NCBI RefSeq assembly: GCF_041027365.1
Contig: NZ_JBFTEH010000001.1
Coordinates: 310,001-374,000, forward strand
From: VKMB-3413 sp041027365
GTDB lineage: Bacteria > Pseudomonadota > Alphaproteobacteria > Rhizobiales > Rhizobiaceae
Direction of reading: 5' to 3'
DNA: 64,000 nt
Shown here: piece by piece, positions 1 through 10,344 of the stretch
Layout of the letters: each line of letters opens with the position of its first letter
How positions within the stretch are numbered: the first letter of the stretch is position 1
Notes under the pieces: model-generated
Databases searched by the model: none
Told to the model about the DNA's origin: nothing
Seen by the model: the letters and a program-made list of their open reading frames with translations, nothing else
Translations under genes and position numbers: made by a program

Positions 1-375
1 TTCTCGTCGTCTGCGGCACGACGATGGTCTGCGACGACGATAAGAGCGCAGCCTGGCGGGGCACGTTTCGAACTCCTGCGTCGCGTCCTGCCGCACGGGC
101 ACCGTCTTCCGGCAAGATCTGGCTGACGATTCTGACGAAATGGATCCATCCGGCGCAGTTCTCGAAGGACTGCGCCGACCGGCGCGTGCCCCAAGGGGGG
201 CGACCTCATCGACATCGACGGCACGGCCTCGCGCCGGAGCCAAGACAGGAGCGCCGATCGAGGGCTATCCTTCCGACCTCCGCCTTCGCCACATTGCCGC
301 GATAGACCATGCGGTCCGGGCGAAGGAGCCGACTGTCTCCTCGCCGTCAAAGCCAACCAGCCGACGCTGCGGGTA
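1..375 (+). pseudogene. ISAs1-family transposase remnant
   Basis: Translation in shifting frames gives successive pieces of an ISAs1-family transposase. FELLRRVLPHGHRLPAR lies near 82-117 and a piece resembling DPAQFEACF near 140-170. DIDGTASRRSQDRS (family consensus like AIDGKTLRRSHDR) lies near 213-255, and CLLAVKANQPTL (family YLLALKGNQPTL) near 334-370. Several frameshifts and an internal deletion separate the blocks, so no functional protein can be made. The element continues beyond the left edge. Its presence marks this end of the window as accessory DNA. The family call rests on motif recognition. Confidence 0.65.
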
Positions 376-644
376 CAGCTAGGGGCGGCCCTTCCATGAG
401 GCGCCGGCGAAGAGCCTTCGAAGCTTTGCCGGACAGACGAAACGGATGGCCGTATCTAGAATCGCAGCGTCAGCTTACCGGCCGAGTCGGCGGGCTGGCT
501 GGGGGGCGTCGATTCGCCTACGAACTGCGTCTGGCCGTTGTGCCTGCCTTGCGCGGGTCCGGAACTTGGAAAGGTCCAGATTTGCCATGGCCGGGCCGGC
601 GTTCTAGCTGGAGAGCAGCCTGTGCAGATCGAAGGAACCACCCG

Positions 645-1232
645 TTGCCCGACGCGACCACGCTCCTGTCCACCCGCCGCTCGATCCCGATCCCGATGCT
701 CGCTGAACCGGCTCCCGCCGGGACGGAACTGGACGAAATCCTGACGATCGCCGCCCGCGTGCCCGATCACGGCAAGCTCGCGCCCTGGCGCTTCGTCCTC
801 TATCGCGGCGAAGCGGCGGCGCGCATCGGCGAAGCGCTCGCGGACCTCGCGCAGTCCCGTGAGACCGAGCCGCTCAGCGAGACGCGGCGGCGGGTCGAAG
901 CGACCCGCTTCACCCGGGCGCCATTGGTGGTCGGCGTGGTGTCGCGGGCCAGGGAGCACGTGAAGATCCCGATCTGGGAACAGGTCTTGTCCGGCGCGGC
1001 GGCGGCGATGAACCTCGTCAATGCAGCGCATGCCAAGGGCTATGCGGCAAACTGGGTGACGGAATGGGTCGCCTATGACGACGGAGCGAAGGCGATCCTG
1101 TCGATCGCGCCGGAAGAGAAGGTGATCGGCTTCATCCATATCGGCACACCGCAGGAGCCGCCATCCGAGCGGCCGAGACCGGCGCTCGCCGACATCGTCA
1201 CCGAGGCACGCGGCCCGGGGAAGACCGCCTGA
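645..1232 (+). CDS. Nitroreductase family protein (YdjA-like)
   Basis: This is a predicted FMN-dependent NAD(P)H oxidoreductase of about 195 residues, the usual size for single-domain YdjA-type nitroreductases. Family hallmarks are the N-terminal STRRSIP block (FMN phosphate binding), AARVPDHGKLAPWRF at about 30-45, and the C-terminal EKVIGFIHIGTP. The open frame runs further upstream, but that part is transposase debris. The TTG at 645 is preceded by GAAGGAA with about 8 bases spacing and gives the normal family N-terminus. The stop overlaps the start of the downstream flavin reductase (TGATG), so the two are probably co-translated. The physiological substrate is unknown. Confidence 0.85.
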   Translation: MPDATTLLSTRRSIPIPMLAEPAPAGTELDEILTIAARVPDHGKLAPWRFVLYRGEAAARIGEALADLAQSRETEPLSETRRRVEATRFTRAPLVVGVVSRAREHVKIPIWEQVLSGAAAAMNLVNAAHAKGYAANWVTEWVAYDDGAKAILSIAPEEKVIGFIHIGTPQEPPSERPRPALADIVTEARGPGKTA

Positions 1233-1855
1233 TGCGCTTCTACACCACCGACACCAATCAGCACAGCCTTCCGCACGATCCCTTCAAGGCGATCGTCGCG
1301 CCGCGCCCGATCGGCTGGATCTCGACACGGGCCAAGGACGGGCGGGTGAATCTGGCGCCCTACAGCTTCTTCAACGCGATCAGCGACCGGCCGAAGCTCG
1401 TGATGTTCTCTTCGGCAGGCATGAAGGATTCGGCGAGCTTCGCCATCGAGAGCGGCGAGTTCGTCGCCAACCTCGCGACCCGCAAGCTGGCGGAACATCT
1501 CAATCGGACCTCGGCGCCGGCCGAGCGGGGCGTCAGCGAGTTCGGCTTTTCCGGCCTGACCGAAGCTCCGTGCAACCTCGTCTCTGCGCCGCGCGTCGCC
1601 GAAACCCCGGCGGCGCTGGAGTGCAAGGTCACCGAGTGGTTCCAGCCGAAGGGTCTCGACGGCACGCCGTCGGAAAACACGGTGGTGATCGGGCAGGTCG
1701 TCGGCATCCATCTCGACGAGAGCATCCTGACTGACGGCCACGTCGACATGCGCCTCGCCGAGCCGCTCTCGCGCCTCGGCTATTTCGACTATGCGGTCAC
1801 CGATACGGTCTTCCAGATGTTGCGGCCGAGGACGCCGGACGCAAGCGACGTGTAG
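1232..1855 (+). CDS. Flavin reductase family protein (FMN-binding split barrel)
   Basis: This 207-residue protein matches the DIM6/NTAB flavin-reductase family. It opens with the typical APRPIGWIST segment (residues about 23-32), followed by NLAPYSFFNAIS and later FVANLAT. The family binds FMN and uses NAD(P)H to reduce flavins or acts as a flavin oxidoreductase with an unknown partner. The ATG overlaps the nitroreductase stop by one base, indicating a two-gene operon of flavoenzymes. A functional link, for example the reductase supplying reduced flavin, is inference only. Confidence 0.85.
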   Translation: MRFYTTDTNQHSLPHDPFKAIVAPRPIGWISTRAKDGRVNLAPYSFFNAISDRPKLVMFSSAGMKDSASFAIESGEFVANLATRKLAEHLNRTSAPAERGVSEFGFSGLTEAPCNLVSAPRVAETPAALECKVTEWFQPKGLDGTPSENTVVIGQVVGIHLDESILTDGHVDMRLAEPLSRLGYFDYAVTDTVFQMLRPRTPDASDV

Positions 1856-1874
1856 GACGCGGCTGCGCCGTCCA

Positions 1875-2042
1875 TCACGCGTCCCCGACGATCTCCCGGA
1901 CATAGCCGGTGCCGGCGCATTCCGGGCATGGCTCGCCGTCGATCTCGCCGGTGCCGTGGCAGGCGCGGCAGGTGTTCTCGGCAGTCTGCGGCGCCGATGG
2001 ATCGCCCTCGTCGCCGGGCTTCGGCGTGGTCGTGTCACTCAT
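1875..2042 (-). CDS. Small CxxCxGxG zinc-finger protein (DnaJ central-domain-like)
   Basis: This 55-residue protein carries CRACHGTGEIDGEPCPECAG, two CxxCxGxG-type repeats like those of the DnaJ zinc-binding domain, with no J-domain. Such proteins are often annotated as DnaJ-like or hypothetical in rhizobia. A longer frame exists, but the ATG at 2042 is preceded by AAGGAG at ideal spacing and gives MSDTTTPKPG, so this start was chosen. The gene converges on the flavin reductase, with only 19 bases between the two stops. Zinc binding is predicted; the partner is unknown. Confidence 0.7.
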   Translation of the reverse strand: MSDTTTPKPGDEGDPSAPQTAENTCRACHGTGEIDGEPCPECAGTGYVREIVGDA

Positions 2043-2137
2043 CTGTTCTCCTTCTTCTGTTCCGAGGAGCGCGTGCTTCCTCCGCAACCGCATGGCCTCC
2101 CGCTTCGTTCCTGCTTACGGAAACGCGGAGGCGCCCG

Positions 2138-2296
2138 TTGCAAAAGCCGATCCTCATCACCGTACTCGTCCTGATCCTGTCGGGCTGTAGGACGTCGAAC
2201 CCGGTCCCGCTGCGCGAATCGCACGGACCGTTTGGCTTCCGCGGCATGTCCAATACGCCCTCGAACGGGCTCGTTCCCGGACAGATCCCGCATTGA
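2138..2296 (+). CDS. Tiny predicted lipoprotein with TPSxGxVPGQ tail
   Basis: A 52-residue protein with a basic start, a hydrophobic core and the lipobox LSGC, predicting lipidation at Cys17. The start is TTG, chosen because GGAGG lies six bases upstream and no ATG is available. The C-terminus, NTPSNGLVPGQIPH, closely resembles the end of the next gene product (STPSRGIVPGQEPD), so the two are probably related. No known function. Confidence 0.5.
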   Translation: MQKPILITVLVLILSGCRTSNPVPLRESHGPFGFRGMSNTPSNGLVPGQIPH

Positions 2297-2381
2297 GGGA
2301 GGCGCGGCGGATGTGTCGCGGGCGACAGGCGCAACTGCGCTCGGAAGACGGCGCGGCAAACCGGCTCGAAAGGAGATGGCA

Positions 2382-2699
2382 ATGAACAGGCGCGTGATCG
2401 CTGGACTCGTGGGATTCGCCTCGCTGATGACGGTCTTCCCGGCGGCTGCCGCGAGCAACTCGCCGCCATCGCACCCCGGCGTCATCCTCTCCCGGCGCGA
2501 GCGGGAGGCGGCGCGTCCCGTTCGGCTGCCGGACGGGCGGGTCGTCTACCAGGCGGGAAACAGCGGGATTCCCTGGCTCTACGGGCTGGGCGACGCCTAC
2601 GGCAGGGCATCGGCGGACCCGCTGGTCGGCGGCGTCACGCCGTCGATCATCGATTCGACGCCCTCGCGCGGCATTGTCCCGGGACAGGAGCCCGACTGA
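2382..2699 (+). CDS. Small secreted protein with TPSxGxVPGQ tail
   Basis: This 105-residue protein starts at an ATG preceded by AAAGGAG, with a clear Sec signal peptide (MNRRVIAG...VFPAAAA, cleavage near residue 25). The mature part contains VRLPDGRVVYQAGNSG and ends in STPSRGIVPGQEPD, echoing the tail of the upstream lipoprotein. An in-frame ATG two codons earlier is less well spaced from the ribosome site. No recognised domain. It is likely periplasmic or exported and of unknown role. Confidence 0.55.
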   Translation: MNRRVIAGLVGFASLMTVFPAAAASNSPPSHPGVILSRREREAARPVRLPDGRVVYQAGNSGIPWLYGLGDAYGRASADPLVGGVTPSIIDSTPSRGIVPGQEPD

Positions 2700-2847
2700 C
2701 CGAGCCGGTTCCTCGATAAAGACAGGCCGGCCCCCGGAGCGATTGTTTGTGCGGCGTCGGGAAACTGTCCCGTGTGCGGATAGCGGGCTTGCGCCGACGT
2801 CGGAGGCCGCAGATGTTGGGCCGCGAACCGATGAGAAGAGTGCTGAG

Positions 2848-2988
2848 ATGAGATCTGCCGCCGTCGCCCTTGCCGCCGCCCTGCTCGGGATGGTCCTCAG
2901 CGGCTGCGCCCAGCCTTCGGCCCAGGTCAAGAGTGCCAGATGGGAACAGCAGGCAGGCTCATTGAACACGCCTGCGGCACCGAATTGA
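2848..2988 (+). CDS. Tiny predicted lipoprotein
   Basis: A 46-residue product with a hydrophobic leader (AAVALAAALLGMV) and lipobox LSGC, then a short Ala/Pro/Gln-rich tail. It resembles the many entericidin-sized lipoproteins of alphaproteobacteria but no family is recognised. It is the third small envelope protein in a row. The ribosome-binding site is weak, so the call is tentative. Confidence 0.4.
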   Translation: MRSAAVALAAALLGMVLSGCAQPSAQVKSARWEQQAGSLNTPAAPN

Positions 2989-3617
2989 TAATGCAGCGCA
3001 ACCGCGTTCGGCGACGGGCGGGGCGAGAGACCGTTCCTGCCAAACAAGTCATGCAAGCCGCTGTTGCGAGACCGACGGAAGCCTTCGCCTTGTTCTACGG
3101 GGCAGGGGACCCTCGACCTCGGCGACAAGTCGGGCCGGGGTGTGCTGGGAAGTCGGCAAGGTTGGCGATCATTGCGCCGCTCGCCGATCAGGATCGGCCG
3201 CACAGCGGCGTCGGTCGGCTCGAACTCCGCAAGCTGCACCGTGTCCGACCACCTCGACGGCCACTTTCCGCTTCACTCCGCGGTGCGATCGCAGCGTTTC
3301 CCAAACAAGCCGCTCCCGTGGCGGCTCTAACCTACAACTCCGTCAGCCGCTCGGTCGCAGACCCGGTCATTTCTCGCAGAATTTCGGCGTGGGCGCTCTG
3401 TTCGAACGAGCGCGCGCAGGCCCATCATGGGTTTGGTGACCGGGGACAAGCCCTCGGTTCGGTTGCGTTTCGCAACTCGACCCTACCGCCGGACCTCGGT
3501 GACGGCTTAGCGCGCTACCACAGGGGACACCGCCTAGTTCTGCAACGGCTCGGAAACCGAGCGACAGGAGCCCGTTCCGCCGGAAGGCGACCATGGCGGG
3601 ACAAGCGATATAAAAAG
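2989..3617. other. No convincing gene (decayed accessory DNA)
   Basis: Open frames cross this stretch on both strands, but none has a recognisable motif, a credible ribosome-binding site or a start. It lies between the small lipoprotein genes and the left terminal repeat of the IS5 copy. It is probably non-coding or degraded. Confidence 0.4.
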
Positions 3618-4934
3618 GCTGGAGACCTCGAAGAACCTCCCCAACCGGCTCGTTTGGTGATTCGATCGGGCCTCGACGGGATCGGGAGGCATGGATACGG
3701 GGACAGCCGGGGTTCTGGGATATCGACGAGCGCCATGGGCGGCTGAGCGAGGCGGGAGACCCGCTGGAGAAGCTGAACGCGATCGTGCCGTGGGAGGTGT
3801 TCCGCAAGCCGCTGGCGAAGGCGCTGAAGCGCTCGGACGGTTCGAAAGGCGGCAGACTGCCCTACGACGCGGTGTTCGGGCTCGCCCTTGAACTGGTGGC
3901 GGGCTGAGCCCTCACTGTTCAAGGTGCTGGTCCTGCAGGCGCTCTACAACCTGTCGGACGATCAGGCCGAGTTCCAGATCCAGGACCGGCTGTCGTTCAC
4001 GCGCTTTCTCGGGCTCGGCATGGCCGACCTGGTGCCGGACGCTAAGACGATCTGGCTGTTCCGCGAACATCTGGCGCAGGCCGGGGCGGTCAGGAACCTG
4101 TTCGCCCTTTTCGACAGATACCTTGCCAAGGCCGGTTATCTGGCGATGGGCGGGCAGATCGTTGACGCCACCATTGTCGCCGCGCCGAAGCAGCGCAACA
4201 CCGAGGACGAGAAGGCCGCGATCAAGGCCGGCGAGGTGCCGGAGAGCTGGAAGGAGAAGCCGGCCAAGCTGAGGCAGAAGGACCGCGATGCCCGGTGGAC
4301 GGTGAAGTTCTCCAAGGCCAAGCCGGCGACGGATGCAAGCCGCAGCAGGGCGACATCGCCGTGCCGGTGTTCGGCTACAAGAACCACGCTGGCATCAACC
4401 GGCAGCACGGCTTCATCCGCGGCTTCACGGTCACGAATGCCGCCGCCTATGACGGTGCGCAGCTCTCGCACGTCCTCGACCGCTCCAACACCGGCTCGAA
4501 GGTCTGGGCGGACACGGCCTATCGATCGGCGAAGAACGAGGAATGGCTGGAGAAGAACGGCTACGTCTCGGACATCCACCGCAGGAAGCCGAAAGGGCGG
4601 CCGATGAGCGAGAGAACATCCCGGGCCAATGGCCGGCGCTCGCGGATCCGCTCGGCGATCGAGCATGTCTTCGCCCGCCAGAAGGGCCCGATGGCGCTGT
4701 TCGTCCGCACCATCGGCATCGTGCGCGCCGAGATGAAGATCGGCATGGCGAACCTTGCCTACAACCTCATGCGCCTGGTCTGGCAACAGGGGCGAAGTGA
4801 GCCCGCCTGACGGCGGAATCTGCCTTGAGAGAACGCCCCGGCAGCCTCGGTGCTTCAAAAATCACCTCGGCGGCGCACGGCAGCAGAATCCGTCCTACTC
4901 GGGCCGGAAGGCCGGGTTCTTCGAGGTGTCCAGC
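3618..4934 (+). mobile_element. IS5-family insertion sequence, copy 1 (decayed)
   Basis: A 1.3-kb element bounded by imperfect terminal inverted repeats. The left end reads gctggagacctcgaagaacc (3618-3637). The right end, read on the minus strand, is gctggacacctcgaagaacc (4934 inward), differing at one position. It contains a disrupted transposase gene. The right end lies inside a different transposase fragment (4935-5170). About 550 bp of its right half recur in inverted orientation at 13545-14095. No convincing target duplication was found, so one side may have been rearranged after insertion. Confidence 0.7.
3691..4810 (+). pseudogene. IS5-family transposase with three frame disruptions
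   Basis: The protein can be followed across frames: FWDIDERHGRLSEAGDPLEK, then GGRLPYDAV, FKVLVLQALYNLSDDQAEF and RLSFTRFLGLGMADLVPDA, then FGYKNHAGIN and the C-terminal MSERTSRANGRRSR...NLAYNLMRLV. Three lesions are visible. There is an extra G just after the ATG (about 3699). An insertion of about 44 bp splits PYDAV from FKVLVLQ (about 3873-3918) and carries a stop. A single-base shift lies near 4330. The product is therefore non-functional. Family assignment is by the characteristic IS5 blocks. Confidence 0.85.
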
Positions 4935-5170
4935 TCGCGCTCGGAGCGGATCGAATAGAACGCCTGGAGCAGCATCGCCCGCAGCAGCATCTCCGGCGCG
5001 ATCGAGGGCCGCCCCATGCCCGAATAAAGCGCGGCGAAGTCGCTCGACAGCGCCCCCAACGCCGCATCGGCGAATTTCCGGATCAGCCGCAGCGGATGAT
5101 CCGGGCGAACCCGCTTCTCCAGATCCACATAGGAGAACAGCTCTCCCGTCCGCTTGTCCGTTCCGCGCAT
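4935..5170 (-). pseudogene. N-terminal fragment of a second IS5-type transposase
   Basis: The minus-strand frame gives GELFSYVDLEKRVRPDHPLR, GRPSIAPEMLLRAMLLQAF and YSIRSERELD, the first 80 or so residues of another IS5-family transposase subtype. It then runs into the terminal repeat of the IS5 copy at 4934, where the frame reads TSKNPAFRPE and stops. The IS5 copy therefore interrupted this older transposase, and the remainder is not seen nearby. The open frame extends to 5203, but MRGTDKRTG at 5170 is the usual family start. Confidence 0.75.
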
Positions 5171-5240
5171 CCGTCCCTCGCTTCCGGGGACGGATTGAAT
5201 CACGCCAAAATCGCCAATGCGAGCGACTTCTTCACACTTG

Positions 5241-7184
5241 CTAGCCCTGCTCGACCCACGCTTGGACCATGAGGATAGACCACAGCCGGTTCCCGCATTG
5301 GCGTCGTCTCGTCAGGTGCTGGCGCCAAACCGAGCGCACCTGCTCGACATCAAACAGGTTAGAGGCCCGAAGCTTCTCTGGCGACAGCAGATCTTCTGCC
5401 CAGTCCCTCAATCCGCTTCTCAGCCAATCGTCCAGTGGAACGGCAAATCCCTGCTTCGGCCGCTCGATCAAACTCTTCGGGACGTGCCTGTACAGGAGAC
5501 GACGCAGCACACGTTTGGTCTCCCCCCCGGAGATCTTCTCGGACAGCGGGAGGCGCCAAGCGAATTCCACGACCCGCGGGTCGAGATAGGGCGCTCGCGT
5601 CTCAAGCGAGGCAGCCATAGCCGCACGGTCCACCTTGATCAGGATGTCGTCCGGCAGGTACGTCAGAGTATCCGCGGCCATCAGGCGAGACGCGCCCTCG
5701 CGCAGCTTCGGCCACTGCTCGGGCGAGGAAGCCATCGTTTTCGGCGCGCCACCATCAATGACGACGGCATCCGTGTCCATCCATTCACTGACGATACCGA
5801 TGTAGACCTCGTCGAAGGTCCTTGCTGAGCCAACGGTTGCGCCCAGCTTGGAGAGTTTTCGTGACAGGGTCACGGGAAGACCTAGACGAACACTCGCCGG
5901 CTCTATGAGACGGCCAAAATCAGGGGAGGAAATTCCGAGCAGCGCGTGTCCGATCAGATGTCGAAGCGGCCGCGGTATTCCTCCAATACTCCTCCAGAGC
6001 TTCGGAGCCCAGACGTAGCGATTGTATCCGCCGAACAATTCGTCAGCTCCATCGCCGGACAAAGCGACCGTCACATATTGGCGGGTCAAGCGCGACAGGA
6101 TCGCCGTCGGAATTTGCGAAGCGTCAGCAAAGGGCTCATCGTAGAGTGACGGCAGATCCTGAGCCGTTTCAAGCGCGTCCGCCTGCGTCACGACCAGTTC
6201 GGTATGATCCGTTCCGAGATGAGCCGCCACGGCAGCCGCATGTTCGGCCTCGTTAAATGCGGCTTCGGAAAAGCCGATCGAGAATGTGCGGACGGGGCGA
6301 GAGGAGCGTGACTGCATCAGCGCCGCAATTGCCGAGGAGTCGACTCCTCCGGACAGGAACGCCCCGAGCGGCACGTCCGACAGCATCTGGCCTTCCAACA
6401 CATCGCCCAGAAGCGTTTCCAGCCTGTCGGCCGCCGCATCCGTGCTTCCGTGGAACGGGTTGGCGGTGGCTTGCTCCGCGAGATCCCTGAATGACCAATA
6501 CGACTGCGGAATCGCCGAAGCGCCGTCCCCGATCTGCAGATATGTCGCCGGCGGCAACTTCGATATTCCAGCAAAGATCGAATGCGGCGCCGGGATCGCA
6601 TTGTACTGCAGCAGCAGCGCGACGGCATTTCTGTCGATCGCACAGTCGAATTCCGGATGCGCCCGCAGCGCTCGCAGTTCCGAACCGAAGACGAGCGATT
6701 TGCCGACGCGGCCGTAGTAGAGCGGCTTCTCGCCCATCCTGTCGCGCGCCAAGGTGAGAGTGCGCTCGGCACGATCCCATACCGCGAAGGCGAACATGCC
6801 GGTCGCGCGCCGAAGCGTCGTCTCGATTCCCCACCTCTCGATCGCGGCCAGCAGCGTTTCTGTGTCGGAATGTCCGCGCCAATTGGGGGCAAAGCTGTCG
6901 TTCGCCATTTCGCGGCGCAGATTCAGATGGTTGTAGATTTCGCCGTTGAAGGTGATGAGGAAGCGCCCGGTTTCCGAAGCCATCGGCTGATGACCCGCCT
7001 CAGTCAGGTCAAGGACGGCCAAGCGGCGGTGCGCCAGCGAAATGCCGGCCTCGGCGTCAGCCCATACTCCCGATCCATCGGGGCCGCGATGGCGGATGGC
7101 CTCGCCCATCGCCCTCGCCGTCGATCGAAGCACATTCTCCGGCGTATCGGCTGAAGCGCGCAGGAACCCGGCGATTCCGCACAT
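5241..7184 (-). CDS. asnB: Asparagine synthase-like glutamine amidotransferase
   Basis: A 647-residue, full-length two-domain enzyme. The class II glutaminase domain begins MCGIAGF with the catalytic Cys2, and HRRLAVLDL and FNGEIYN lie at about 50-85. The ATP-pyrophosphatase synthetase domain has the PP-loop SGGVDSSAI near residue 280. Classical AsnB makes asparagine. Members inside polysaccharide loci are thought to amidate uronic-acid sugars (as WbpS). The neighbours here (glycosyltransferase, UDP-sugar dehydrogenase, epimerase) favour that role, but this is inference. It lies three bases downstream of the glycosyltransferase stop and is almost certainly co-transcribed. Confidence 0.9.
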   Translation of the reverse strand: MCGIAGFLRASADTPENVLRSTARAMGEAIRHRGPDGSGVWADAEAGISLAHRRLAVLDLTEAGHQPMASETGRFLITFNGEIYNHLNLRREMANDSFAPNWRGHSDTETLLAAIERWGIETTLRRATGMFAFAVWDRAERTLTLARDRMGEKPLYYGRVGKSLVFGSELRALRAHPEFDCAIDRNAVALLLQYNAIPAPHSIFAGISKLPPATYLQIGDGASAIPQSYWSFRDLAEQATANPFHGSTDAAADRLETLLGDVLEGQMLSDVPLGAFLSGGVDSSAIAALMQSRSSRPVRTFSIGFSEAAFNEAEHAAAVAAHLGTDHTELVVTQADALETAQDLPSLYDEPFADASQIPTAILSRLTRQYVTVALSGDGADELFGGYNRYVWAPKLWRSIGGIPRPLRHLIGHALLGISSPDFGRLIEPASVRLGLPVTLSRKLSKLGATVGSARTFDEVYIGIVSEWMDTDAVVIDGGAPKTMASSPEQWPKLREGASRLMAADTLTYLPDDILIKVDRAAMAASLETRAPYLDPRVVEFAWRLPLSEKISGGETKRVLRRLLYRHVPKSLIERPKQGFAVPLDDWLRSGLRDWAEDLLSPEKLRASNLFDVEQVRSVWRQHLTRRRQCGNRLWSILMVQAWVEQG

Positions 7185-7187
7185 CGG

Positions 7188-8243
7188 CTAGGCCACGACC
7201 GAACGGATCAGTTCCACAACACGCGGTGCCTGGACCTGAAGGGAGTACTCCCGCTCGACCCGGCGGCGACCAGAGGCCCCCATCCGTTGGCGCAACTCCG
7301 GATCTCGTGCAAGCCTCGTCAAGGCTTCCTCCCATTCAGCTTCCGTTTCGGCCAAGAATCCGTTTTCGCCGTGCCGCACGATCTCCGTGTTGACCCCAAC
7401 CGGTGACGCAACGACGGGCTTGCCGCAAGCCATATATTGGATCAACTTGTAGCCGCACTTGCCTCTCGCCCAAGGCGTGTCAGGAAGCGGCATGATGCCG
7501 ATGTCGATGTCCTGCAGCAAATCCACTTCTGCGGCTTCTGTCCATGGCTGTGCCGAGAAGGTGCCGTCTCCCAGTTGATCCGCCTTCGCGCCGATAGCCA
7601 CGCAATCGAAGCCAGCTTTTGCCGAGGCCCGACTGACGGCACCTGTGACGGAGTCGAGATAGCGCGTGGTGCTGGGGGAACCGATCCACCCGACGGTGAC
7701 GGCGCCGCCGGCACGGTTGCGAGGCCGGTACCTCTCAGCATCCACAACAGTCGGTACGACCTCCACCCGTGGTGCCCCCGCCGAACGCGCCCGAGCAGCA
7801 AGGTAGCCGTTACCGGCCGCGACCAGATCGGCTCGCCGCATCACCGCGTCGATCTTGCTGCCAAGCAGCCACCGTACGCCACGCGACGAGTGCATATCAT
7901 AGCGATGGAAGACAGCATCGTCGCAATCGAGGATCAGCGGGATGCCACGCGGCAGAAGACCGCCCTCGATCAGCCACGGCATCCAGGGCAGCGCCTCCTG
8001 CTCCATCCAAATCAAGTCGAGCTCGCGGGCCGGCCAAAGAACGGAAAACCGCCGTAGCATCGCCCGCCCCGCCAGGCCGAGCGTGGAGCGTCCGCCGTAT
8101 AGTGCCTCGACGTAGTCGTCCTTGAACAGCGGGGAAATGACGAAGGAGAGGCCCCTCCTTTCCAATTCCGGCAAGTATTGCAGGAAGCGCAATCGGCTGC
8201 TCGCCCCGAGCCGACTGTATCGAGTAAGCGTCAGGATTCGCAT
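7188..8243 (-). CDS. Glycosyltransferase family 4-like protein
   Basis: A 351-residue GT-B fold enzyme. The start MRILTLTRYSRLGASSRLR gives the usual N-terminal strand with the SRLR turn. The C-terminal sugar-nucleotide domain shows VGWIGSPSTTRYL (about 185), IGIMPLPDTPWARGKCGYKL (about 255-275), YMACGKPVVASPVGVNTEIV and ENGFLA. It probably transfers a sugar to the lipid-linked repeat unit of a surface polysaccharide; donor and acceptor are unknown. The open frame extends 30 codons upstream, but the ATG at 8243 matches family starts. It is followed directly by the amidotransferase. Confidence 0.88.
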   Translation of the reverse strand: MRILTLTRYSRLGASSRLRFLQYLPELERRGLSFVISPLFKDDYVEALYGGRSTLGLAGRAMLRRFSVLWPARELDLIWMEQEALPWMPWLIEGGLLPRGIPLILDCDDAVFHRYDMHSSRGVRWLLGSKIDAVMRRADLVAAGNGYLAARARSAGAPRVEVVPTVVDAERYRPRNRAGGAVTVGWIGSPSTTRYLDSVTGAVSRASAKAGFDCVAIGAKADQLGDGTFSAQPWTEAAEVDLLQDIDIGIMPLPDTPWARGKCGYKLIQYMACGKPVVASPVGVNTEIVRHGENGFLAETEAEWEEALTRLARDPELRQRMGASGRRRVEREYSLQVQAPRVVELIRSVVA

Positions 8244-8738
8244 CAGGCCGCCGCGAGAAAGGAGGAGTAAGACGCCGGCGTCCGATGATCGTTGCGCACT
8301 GGCGCATCCAGGGAAAAGGCATCCGGCCCGCACTGTCGAGCCTCTGATGCCCTCCCCGGGGGCCGCGCGAAAGCCACGTCCAAAATCAACTGCCTTCCTT
8401 CGACACCGCTATCGGGCCACGGTCGATCTGCCGGATTGAACACACCTTGCTTGATCAGCAAATCGATGTCGCCACTCCCCGCAATTCCAATCCCCGGCAG
8501 GCGAGGGAGCAGATACTCGCCGATCTTGATCGGAGCCACGGGCTGCATCGAGAAGCTCGGGTGCCGCAATGCCGGTCCGGCGTCAGCCGCAGCCTCGTCC
8601 ACACCACGTTCAGTCCGCACCGAGGAACCTTTCGCATGAGCCAGAAGGCTGGGACAGAGCGGACTCCAGCCCCTTCGTCCCCGATCAAAAACGCCTGGGC
8701 CCCACGCGCCTCCCAGGCGTGCCGCCATCGCATGCCAT
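8244..8738. other. Unassigned spacer in the polysaccharide locus
   Basis: A minus-strand open frame (about 8243-8776) crosses this gap. It contains IKIGEYLLPRLPGIGIAGSG and DIDLLIKQGVFNPADRP, which look protein-like but match no family I recognise, and it overlaps the 3' end of the dehydrogenase gene. It may be the remnant of a deleted locus gene. No function is assigned. Confidence 0.3.
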
Positions 8739-10097
<1,359 letters not shown>

Positions 10098-10344
10098 CGA
10101 AATCCTAATCAGTCGTGACCAGCGGGCGGTTCTTGCGCCAGCTGATCGCCCCGGGAGCCGGCTACCCTCTACCCCGCCGCCCCGGCAATCGACAAAGCCG
10201 TTGGCGCATCGCCTGACTACCTGCGACCGCCGAGGTTCGCCACAGGCGGATGAACACGCCGCGGCGACCCCGCCGTGCTTGGCACCGACGCTGCCCTCAT
10301 ATATGCGAGCGCTGTCACGCCAGTCGAATAAAAGTCGCTCCGCC

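Noticed and set aside
2940..3746. Plus-strand frame of 268 codons between the lipoprotein and the IS5 copy
   Set aside because: No conserved motif. It runs across the IS terminal repeat and a competing frame on the other strand has equal length.
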